A stretch of 64,000 nt of DNA, from the NCBI RefSeq assembly GCF_037126465.1, contig NC_088203.1:87358668-87422667 (forward strand). The letters run 5' to 3'. The notes under the pieces are model-generated. The model made no database searches, was not told where the DNA came from, and worked only from the letters and a program-made list of their open reading frames with translations. This DNA is from Ornithodoros turicata (Eukaryota > Arthropoda > Arachnida > Ixodida > Argasidae). Shown piece after piece: positions 56,389 to 64,000 of the stretch; the first letter of the stretch is position 1; every line of letters begins with the position of its first letter. The translations under genes and the position numbers were made by a program.

Positions 56389-57589
56389 TAGGATGTGACC
56401 GAGTTGAAGGGTGTCGTCGCGTCGTCTGCTACAGGTGTAACCTGAAATGCGGTTCTAAACATGATGCTGAGACAATGGACTGAACCAGACTCACAAGCAG
56501 GATGATTATGAGACCTGTCCCGTCTTACAAGCTGTGTTCTGTTGATTGTCTCAGCTCTTTCAGCCTCAAGGAATACTAGGTTCAATACAATGTTCGCAGG
56601 TTTGATAGCTTGCACTGTGTAATATACCCTTGTGCTCGCTGCTGCAAAAAGTGAATATTTTGTGGTAGGTAACCTTTAAAGTTTAAAAACGTGCAACACG
56701 AACATCACTGACTTGAAGTTGCTTGTCATTAGTTTGGCAATATGTCGGCTATATGTCAGTACATGTCAGTATAAAAAAAATATCGGTAGCGTTTCGTCGG
56801 ATATTTTTAAATCTTCACAGGATGCCAGATTGAAGATATGCTGCAAACCCGCGTCATGCACTTTTGTAGTGGCTTTTCTTTAACAATGTGTGTTGTATTC
56901 GCAGTAAACGTAAATACAATTGTTCAGCAAAGCAAACATTAGAACATGCTTTTTTACCACACAAATACACATCGCATTACACCTATATCACACCCTTATG
57001 CAACAATATTAGGCCAAAGGGTGTTACACCTTTAAACTAGTTACACCTTTAAAAACTTCCAGAGAAAAATTTTAGGGTGCAAAATGGGTGTGAATCTCTT
57101 AAAACGCCCGTTCTACACCTGTAGCTGTGTGGAAAGATAAAGAGTGCAGGAGTCGAACAGTCGGCAAGTTTAGCGCTGTGTAGTATGCCATGCAGTGCGG
57201 AAAAGTCGTGTCAATGTAGCTTACACCGGTTCGCCCTGTCGAACATGCTGTGCGCTGCGAGTGTCGAGCGACAATAGAAAACCGAAACCATTTCGAAGCT
57301 CCCCCCCCACCATCCCGCTTCGTCCATCGTTGCCTGCATGGACCTACCAAACTTCCCAAAAGCCTATATGTCAAATCCATTCGTCGTCAAACGCTTCCAG
57401 AGGTTCGAGAGATTCCCCGGCAGGCATTTCTGTTGACTGTCTGGAATGGCAGTAAAAGGAGGGGTGTATGGATGGAGGTGACTAGAAAATGAAGCCGCGG
57501 CGTATGGCCCTCTACACCGCCGATATTTTTAGTGTGATAGTGTGATCTATACATCTGTGTTACACTCTGGGCCGTTCCAGGCCCATAAC
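56389..57589. other. Unassigned DNA
   Basis: No element ends recognised. AAGGGTGTTACACC and TTAGGGTGCAAAATGGGTGT near 57015 and 57072 echo the C-type tips but do not form a pair I can trust. Confidence 0.4.
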
Positions 57590-58430
57590 ATAATTAATTA
57601 CAGGTAACCTAGTTACTGAAGTTAATTCTCTGTAGATAAGTACTTTTTAACTTTGATATTACGTAATTGTAGACTAATTATTCTTGGAAGCAATTTGTAG
57701 TGCACGTTACGTTTGCAATATTTATACGTTCTCGAACGACGTATTCTTGTGTTTCTGCTAAGCGCGTAGTTTTCTAGTCAACATACACCACTAGTCATTT
57801 TGGCATGTCCTTGTGCCAAAAAACCTCAAACTACATACATACATACACTCTTAAAAATGAACTTCGCCGCATAGCACGCACCTAGCCAACCACCATCTCG
57901 AATGATATCGTTATCTGTCCTGATTTGTTGAAAACTGGAGGCGTACAGTTTTGTGTTACAACTTTTTGTGACACTTATGCTGTTCATAATTGTCACAAAA
58001 AAGGCGTACGCCCCCCGTTTTCAACAAATCAGGACCGATAACGACATCATTCGAGATGATGGTTGGCTAGGAACGTGCTATGCGGTGAAGTTCATTTTTA
58101 AGAGTGTACATACATACATATACATTTTAGCATGTCATGTTCTATAAATATTTCTATAGAGAGAGAGAGAATACCTGTTTATTTACAAGCATATTTCTGT
58201 ATTTGTTCCGCGTCCCTAGGGGAAGTAGAATTAAGTTTTACAATGACGTTATATACTGAAATGAAAGTAACTTGCTGGAACTCAGTTACTTTTCATTATT
58301 ACTGTAGCCAAGTTACATGATGATTATGATTTTGTAATTGTAGCTAATCTAATTTCTTTCACGAGCATCTAGTTTTAATTTCAGTTCAGCTACTTCTCAA
58401 GGGTAATCTCGACAAATCTGGTAGTTCAGA
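57590..58430. mobile_element. AGTAACT-rich hAT-like remnant with a MITE
   Basis: CAGGTAACCTAGTTACTGAAG at the left and GAAAGTAACTTGCTGGAACT, CAGTTACTTTTCATTATTAC at the right give it the texture of the hAT ends at 50595-51956. A CATA microsatellite in the middle (57833-57845) is where the MITE at 57846-58106 landed. Ends not fixed. Confidence 0.5.
57846..58106. mobile_element. A-type MITE within a CATA repeat
   Basis: 261 bp from CACTCTTAAAAATGAACTTC to GTTCATTTTTAAGAGTG, flanked by TACATACATA on both sides, consistent with a TA target inside the repeat. The left arm has a short extra segment near 57947-57962 (CAGTTTTGTGTTACAA). Confidence 0.92.
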
Positions 58431-58845
58431 AACGACCTCTGTAACGTGCACACGCAGGCCCGTCTGAGTTTTCCAGCACTATACCAGAGGAATTCGCTGT
58501 TACTTCCGTAACACACCGTCGTGCTAACATGCGCTAAACGCTTTCTTCATACCAACAACACATTCCAAATGATAGTGCACCCTGAGAGGATTCTACAGAT
58601 ACACATTCTTGTTGAAATATGCCCGCGGTCGCTTGAGAGAAATGGGAACCCAAAAGTGCACATTTTTTCGCCGAACGCTGGAACTTTGTCATTTTTTATG
58701 TACTTTCATTATAAAGCGAGAGCGGCAAAATTTCACTTCTAAATGGTCCTGTTCTGAAATTCCTTCTCCGCGTAATGCGAAAGATCTGAACAAACCGAAA
58801 GCGTCCAGAAGGGGACGAACTTCGGGGGATAACCAGGACCACCTG
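58431..58845. other. Unassigned DNA
   Basis: No structure recognised. Confidence 0.4.
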
Positions 58846-59148
58846 TAGTCGTGTTCAACATAAGAAGGACAAGAAATCTAGTCCGTCAACTACATACGCC
58901 GTTGGAGATAAGGAGAAGCAATAGCGCGTTAGGAGAGAAATCCTGCAGCGCCACCATGCGCCATCAGTATAGGGGCACAGCGTATCGTCATGTGGCCACG
59001 GAAGCAGAGTGAGTATGATGGATTACATTATCTGGCGCAAGCAGGGAGCCAGGGCAGGGCCTCTGTCCAGCCATCCTATCCGCGGCGCACTAATATTTTG
59101 AGAGCTGAAGGACTAGATTTATTTTCCTTCTTAAGTTGAACACTACTA
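58846..59148. mobile_element. TAGTCGTGTTCAAC MITE, copy 2
   Basis: 303 bp with the same tips as 42657-42951 (TAGTCGTGTTCAACATAAG at the left, TTAAGTTGAACACTACTA at the right). The interior (ACATACGCCGTTGGAGATAA, GGAAGCAGAGTGAGTATGAT) is in reverse orientation relative to that copy. TA follows the right end. Confidence 0.87.
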
Positions 59149-59151
59149 TAG

Positions 59152-59300
59152 ATTAGAAAAGGCCCCTTCGCATCCTCCTCGTCCGTCGTAGTTTGCTGAA
59201 GCCAATCACACTGCGTAGTGACTACGCAGTGTGATTGGCGTGAGTTCACCTAACTACGACGGACCAGGAGGATGAATGAAGGGTTTTTGTCTTTTCTAAA
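59152..59300. mobile_element. Short perfect-core foldback
   Basis: Arms of about 70 bp meet at CCAATCACACTGCGTAG-TGA-CTACGCAGTGTGATTGG (59202-59238, a perfect 17-bp stem) and continue outward through CGTCCGTCGTAG, CATCCTCCT and AGAAAAGG with their complements. It abuts the TAGTCGTG MITE. Confidence 0.88.
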
Positions 59301-59554
59301 AGGAATGATTCTAAATGGAACTACCGTGGTCTCACTCTTGCTGCATGAATGGTGCTGTTGGTCACCAGAAGTGTATATAGCGGAGAAAATTATTACAACA
59401 TGTGCTCGTTGGTGATGGCTGGCTGGTGGGTCATGCTAATTGCTGCTGAACGACTGCTGGAAAAACACTGTTTTTAGTCCATATTATTTTTATTTCGTCT
59501 AACTCCAACTCCAACTGTTTTTTTTTTTCAGCAGACGTTCCTGTCGGAACGCAA
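59301..59554. other. Unassigned DNA
   Basis: A T run at 59518-59529 just before the SINE piece. Otherwise unrecognised. Confidence 0.35.
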
Positions 59555-59672
59555 CGAAGCCGTCCCAGGACGCTTATTAACTATCACTCCCGCGCCCTCC
59601 TGTTGTACTCTCTAAATCTGTGTGTATACGCCACTCATAGTTACAGGTGCTTCGCGGCGCTAACACGAAAAA
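59555..59672 (+). mobile_element. SINE S2 3' half
   Basis: GTCCCAGGACGCTTATTAAC, CCCTCCTGTTGTACTCTC, CGCCACTCATAGTTACAGG and TGCTTCGCGGCGCTAACACG, then an A run. The tRNA-like head is missing. Confidence 0.8.
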
Positions 59673-59850
59673 AAAATATATATTGGTGCATTTATACTCA
59701 TGTTTAGCGATTGAAAGCATTGCGATACCATGCGAAGCGGAGTTATAGTTACCAACTGATCAACACACACCGCTAGCGCACAGACAGTGGGACACTGAGA
59801 GAAGCTGAGGGGGCACAGAAAAAAAAAATCCTCGCGCTATGAAAGACACC

Positions 59851-60172
59851 GTTACCTTAACAGCAATAATAAAGGAACGGTCCGTTGCGTCGTTCGTGAT
59901 TTATGAACGAATTCGCACTTTGCACCTTCCACCTTCTCTCCTTCTCAAGAAAGCCGACGATGCTGAGCGGTCTGTCATTGGTCTCCTCAGACGATTTGTC
60001 CAATCATCGTGCAGGATCGTTTGAGAAGACCAATGACGAGCCGCTCAGCATTGCCGTGCTTCTTGAGAAGAAGAGGGGAAAGGGAAAGCTTAGACTGCGG
60101 TTTGTTTCGCTTAGAAATCACGAACAACACAACGTATGGATCCCGTTCCTTTTGTTTTGTTGACAAGGTAAC
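59851..60172. mobile_element. Foldback element with about 155-bp arms
   Basis: GTTACCTT (59851) to AAGGTAAC (60172). Matching internal blocks in opposite order include AAAGGAACGG, CGTTCGTGATTT, CTTCTCAAGAA, GATGCTGAGCGG and GTCATTGGTCT. The arms have diverged by substitutions and small indels, so it is older than the 48.3-kb and 52.7-kb hairpins. Confidence 0.85.
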
Positions 60173-60317
60173 GACATCATTCATTCCGCGAAGAGAAATC
60201 TTTGCACTTGAATGCCCCTTTAACGTAAAACAAACGCCGGGTCAGAATCAATATCCCCGAAGAACACAACGAAACTGTGAAACTATGTACGGTATCAAGA
60301 GTACGAACATTACTGAC

Positions 60318-60440
60318 GGCGCAGTCCCCCCTGAAGTCGGCCCAGGACGCATACTAACACCCCCCCTGTCCCCCACTTCTTCCTACTGTCCTCTCTCTCC
60401 ATCTATCCACATCTGTACGCCGCTCACAGCCGCAGTTGCA
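60318..60440 (+). mobile_element. SINE S2 3' half
   Basis: CCCCTGAAGTCGGCCCAGGA, CTTCCTACTGTCCTCTCTC, CCACATCTGTACGCCGCTC and GCCGCAGTTGC, then A-rich sequence. The head and final CGGCGCTAACACG are missing. Confidence 0.8.
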
Positions 60441-60535
60441 AAAAACAAAAAACACAAACAAACATTACTGAGCGGTCATTTACAAGCGCCGACTAATAAA
60501 CAGAATAGCGAGTTTTCGCAGTGGTTCCGATCCAT

Positions 60536-60774
60536 CACTCTTTCAAAAATATCTTCACCGCATAGCACGCTCCTAGCAAACCATCATCCCGAATGACGTC
60601 TTTCCGCCCCCTAATTTGTTGAAAACAGGAGGCGTACGCCTTTTTGTGACAGTTATGATAGACTATATCAGTGTCACAAAAGAGGGCGTAGTACGCCTCC
60701 CGTTTTCAACAAATCAGGTTCGAGAACAATGTCATTGGGGATGTTGGTTGGCTAGGAAGTGCTATGCTGTGAAG
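60536..60774. mobile_element. A-type MITE, right tip lost
   Basis: CACTCTTTCAAAAATATCTTC begins the left arm. The stem has GGCGTACGCCTTTTTGTGAC. The right arm ends at GTGCTATGCTGTGAAG without its TTCATTTTTAAGAGTG tip. Confidence 0.85.
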
Positions 60775-61422
60775 ACGCACCGCCGACAACGTCGTCGCCG
60801 TCTGTGCTCCGCAATATGGGACTCAAAAAGGCACACACGTATTTAAGATGACGGTGATGCGATGGGTCCATTCACCGCCGCTACGGCCTATAGCCCTATA
60901 GCGTACATGGCAATCGAGCGTGTCCCGCTCGTGTGCCGCGTTAAATCGACTTGTCGCATTTTCGTAACGTCTCCCTCAGCACGTACAGCTTAACCGCTTA
61001 ACGAGAACGGGAACGGTACTCCCCAGAGAACTGAAGAGCTGGAGCGACAGAGGTGTATCCGCACATTGAGAGTGGGGGCATACGTGAAGATGGCGGACGC
61101 CACGCAGACGTGGTAGGTGATCTACGTGTTTTGTTCGAGCGAATATATTTCACGTGTTCGCTCTAAAAGCATGCATATGTGCGCGAAGCTGGTTGTGTCC
61201 GACGGGTGTTTCCGCAACCTGATCAGTGTAAAGGCGTCGCCATAGTTGTGGTCGCGTTGCCCGCGCAGATGTGAGCGCGACGTTGATGCTGGCTCGAACC
61301 CAGCTTCAACGCTTGGCGGCGCTGGCGTCAATGCGGACTACTTTGTTAATAGGAGGTGTTATGCACCCGCCTATAAGGCAATCACAGACGTCTTTAGATT
61401 TGTTGGCGGCGTTAACATGCGC
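60775..61422. other. Unassigned DNA with a tRNA-like scrap
   Basis: GGCTCGAACCCAGC near 61292 resembles a B box, inside the self-complementary GTTGATGCTGGCTCGAACCC. I could not fold a tRNA or find a SINE body. Confidence 0.35.
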
Positions 61423-61567
61423 CAGGGGCGGATCCAGACCCTCGGTTTAGGGGGGGGGGGGCGGCGGTTTCTTTGTCGGAGCGCGTAGTGGGGGAGAGGG
61501 AAATCCAATGTATAAACTGACGTTTTTGGGGGGCGATCGCCCCTCCCCCTCCTTGGATCCGCCACTG
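61423..61567. mobile_element. CAGGGGCGGATCCA TIR element
   Basis: 145 bp with tips CAGGGGCGGATCCA and TTGGATCCGCCACTG, a G tract on the left and CCCCTCCCCC on the right. The flanks ACATGCGC and TACTGCGC agree at 5 of 8 positions, which may be a worn 8-bp hAT-type duplication. Confidence 0.8.
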
Positions 61568-61575
61568 TACTGCGC

Positions 61576-61640
61576 TGTCAGGTAACACTGCAGGGAGCCA
61601 AGCGTCATTCAGAATGATATCGTTCTGTGTCCCCTGCCTT
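61576..61640. mobile_element. A-type MITE arm fragment
   Basis: GCCAAGCGTCATTCAGAATG and ATATCGTTCTGTGTCC follow the arm of the variant copy at 56149-56388. No tip or opposite arm. Confidence 0.5.
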
Positions 61641-62169
61641 GCTACGCAGGGCCTCAGATTCACTACACTGAAGTCCGAATGAAGTTTGCGCCTGGGTCGC
61701 TTTGTCATTCATTGCCCGGGCCATCTTGTGCCTCATGTCTCGAAAATGTGTTTGGCATTGCTGAAACTGTTTGCCTCTCACCATATATGACAAATAGAAA
61801 CAATCTTAACCTGACTTTCGCATGCTTGCTCATTGGAACTGTATCAGGGCTTCAAACGCTACACGTGAATACTGTACTCTGCAAAGTACCCCCGACAAAC
61901 CTGCCGATGGTCTACAGGAGAGAGGTCCTTGCTCCCTTCCGTCGAGCCAATGCGCGCATACCAGTTGGAGGGAGTCATCATCCCTCTTACGTCATATATC
62001 AGGATAAGGGGTTAACGTTTTCAGAAGCCTTTCTTATGTGAGAACTTCATTGTAAGGAATGTCCCACAGTGACAGACGAATAGGACGCTGATTAACCGGA
62101 TGACGCTAATTAACTTTGGAATTCGTTGAACTTCGAGAAGCTGACGTGAATAAGATATGGTGCCCAGTT
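61641..62169. other. Unassigned DNA
   Basis: A 120-codon plus-strand frame (61679-62041) shows no recognised motif. It could be part of the LINE relic that follows, but nothing in it supports that. Confidence 0.35.
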
Positions 62170-62510
62170 CTCCCGCTAAATCATGCCCTGGTTGATGCGT
62201 AGGATTTGGAGTCTTAAGCCTACTGTCTCATATAATGACCGGTTTCTAAGCGGCCTTCTCCACCTGTTCTGTATGTGAGGTTGTGGAGGATGCGGAACAC
62301 GTCCTAGTCGTCTGTGAACGTTATTGTGAAGCCCGTCGCCGTGTATACGATCGGAATTTGCAGCACTGGACGAGCGTCCTTTAGGTGTCATCAAAATTCT
62401 AGAGCCGTGGCACCTACATGGCAGGACACGCGCATTCCACGGTCTTATATTCACATACTTTCAGGACACGTGGCGGGTGACAATTGTTGTTGCTGTTTTT
62501 TTAAAGATTG
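62170..62510 (+). pseudogene. Non-LTR retrotransposon C-terminal relic
   Basis: The plus frame at 62254-62335 reads CSVCEVVEDAEHVLVVC, then ERYCEARRRV, the C-x2-C...H-x4-C zinc-finger block with following Y and R found at the C terminus of many LINE ORF2 proteins. After a stop and frame change a second frame gives VIKILEPWHLHGRTRAFHGL, then FTYFQDT, resembling the last helix region. No RT or 3' tail is attached. It is a different copy from 32575-32790, since the residues differ throughout. Confidence 0.7.
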
Positions 62511-64000
62511 GGGAGGCTTCGTCACTATAGTGACTCTATTCGTAGCCTCGTACTCTCGCACCACCCGTGCTATAGAAACAGCTTTTTACAGTTACAGTTA
62601 TTTCTTACCTTATTTCATCTTCACGTTGCATTTGTTAACCTGCATTTCTCCTTTAATCCCAAGCGGTTGCCGAGCAGTCAGCTTCAACTGTTGTGGAATA
62701 ACACGATCCGCATGTCTGCAGCTACCATCTCAGTATTTTTATATATGTCATAACTATCCATCCGTCGAGGTCTGGATCCCGGACTTTCTGTATAACCCGT
62801 TATGGCATTCCTAGGGTAATGCGTGCATTCCAGTTGTCGTAAGGGGCAGCAGATAATGCTCGGACACCTCCTTCTCGTAAGCCTAGGTACTTGTCGCTTT
62901 TTGCGCTATATATATGCTCTATAGAGACTTGGAAGTGTGTGAGGGGAAAGTGTTGGGCGAAAATTTAGTGGAGGCACTACGAGCACCTACAAGTTGCCGT
63001 GTTTTTTGGAGGCTCCAGCAGGAGGATGCGTCAGTGATTTCCCTACACTTCCCCTGGTTTTTTGCAACACCCTCCCCTGAAATCTAGTTAACATACCCAT
63101 CAACACGCGTAGTGAACCCAGCTGATATGAACCCATAAACATTTATATCCATCAACATATACTCCCCACCCCCAATCCCTGCATGGAAGCTCGGTACCCC
63201 CAGAGGTCGATCTCTGGGGAAACTACTGGGATAGATTTAGCACATAGAGAGGTAACGTCGCAGGATAATATACATAAAATTTCTGTGCCCTGGGCATTGT
63301 AACGGTTATACCTCAGAAGCAAGGTTATGTTTTACTAAAGTTATCCTGCTTAATTGTACCATAGGGATAGGAGTCACAGTTTGGTCAGGCCTATACTAAA
63401 TTGAGATTCCTGAGTGCGGTTCACTTTCTTAGGAACTACTGGCGTCTGCGCTGTCCTGAGCCATTTAGCGTGAAAACAGTACCACGCTTTTCATTCAACC
63501 TCTATACCAAAGCTAGATATGCTATAGTGAGTCACATCTGTAGCTGTGCACGGCTGCCGTTTGTTGTAAGGTGTCTCGCACACAATCTTCGGACCCAGAG
63601 CTTTCTACATCGCACTTTTCCGCTCTCAATTGGTTTGAGTAGGTGGACGCAAAGTCTATTTTTAGTGCCGCGTTTTACAAATTACGCTAATTCCGGTCTT
63701 CCGAAGGAGCGGCCCACAGAAACTATGCCATTAGATCTGACCAGCACGGCGCGACGGCTCTTAAGAATGCGTTCAGGATACGTCTTGTCCTCCACTAATG
63801 GCGAACTTGGCTCTTTCGGAGACCATAAATTCACGGGGAATAAGGAGGGGTCAAGCGACATCACGACAGCGGTATACAACTATAGTACAGCAAGAATAAA
63901 GCTGACTCTATATGTGAACGCCTATGGCGTTTGATCGTTCTAACTCGTGCCGTGTATTGTATTGATTTCTTTGTCCCAATTTGTATGGCATTACCTTTGT
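62511..64000. other. Unassigned DNA
   Basis: About 1.5 kb with no element ends seen. A 177-codon plus-strand frame (63401-63934) is the longest non-repetitive frame in the window. It has no motif, signal or domain I recognise, and no intron or promoter context that I can judge by eye. I list it here rather than as a gene. Confidence 0.4.

Noticed and set aside
60009..60596. A 195-codon frame
   Set aside because: It runs through a foldback arm, a SINE tail and a MITE tip, all repeats, so it is chance.
63401..63934. A 177-codon frame as a candidate gene
   Set aside because: No motif, composition or context supports coding. I noted it as unassigned instead.

Overview
This window looks like intergenic DNA from a large, repeat-rich arthropod genome. 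An ixodid tick or close relative is my best guess. That rests on the tRNA-derived SINE families, Penelope-like and LINE relics and very dense MITEs, which match my general memory of tick genomes; it was not tested by any search. Nothing looks bacterial or viral: there are no operons, no long open frames with ribosome sites and no CRISPR array. I found no host protein-coding exon I can defend. Most open frames are short, and many run through repeats.

What the window does hold is layered transposable elements. The dominant group is a set of palindromic miniature elements with termini near CACTCTTAAAAATGAAC, usually next to TA. I count about twenty full or nearly full copies plus several fragments, clustered at 4-7.5 kb and 51.6-58.1 kb. 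Three main internal types occur (A, B and C), and a fourth foldback at 48.3 kb shares the terminus on one side. Other non-autonomous DNA elements include hAT-type elements with 8-bp target duplications (14993-16121, 26457-26858, 50595-51956), a pogo/Tigger-like element (23444-24537), TA-flanked elements beginning CAGGGTG (13095-13650, 31898-32366), a TAGTCGTG family, a GTGTATTCACACG family and several long hairpins.

Transposase and reverse-transcriptase relics are present but broken: a mariner transposase C-terminal half (22825-23205, minus), a hAT transposase C-terminal motif (51135-51190), a non-LTR RT (38440-39727), two LINE C-terminal zinc-finger relics (32575-32790 and 62170-62510) and a Penelope-type GIY-YIG endonuclease relic (34775-35040, minus).

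Layout: 1-3.3 kb is mostly unassigned, with one C-type MITE. 3.3-7.6 kb is a MITE cluster with a recent 614-bp tandem duplication. 9.6-14 kb has SINEs, MITE fragments and a 556-bp TIR element. 14.7-16.1 kb has a 260-bp perfect TTA repeat beside a hAT-type element. 17-25.3 kb has SINEs, mariner and pogo relics, and a SINE split by another element. 26.3-27.1 kb is a three-level nest. 29.9-30.7 kb has a tRNA-like SINE in the loop of a 48-bp inverted repeat, then a 164-bp tandem. 31-35 kb has foldback, LINE and Penelope relics. 38.4-39.7 kb is a LINE. 40.7-45.7 kb has TIR elements and a SINE. 48.3-49.2 kb and 50.5-60.8 kb are nested MITEs, hAT-like elements and hairpins. 61.4-62.5 kb has a small TIR element and a LINE tail.

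The most informative observations are about how these elements interact: matched variation between the two arms of single MITEs, insertion at the centre of a hairpin, nests whose uninterrupted relatives lie in the same window, and a target-site-flanked retroposon that is only a simple-repeat tail. I did not find a convincing new protein-based system.
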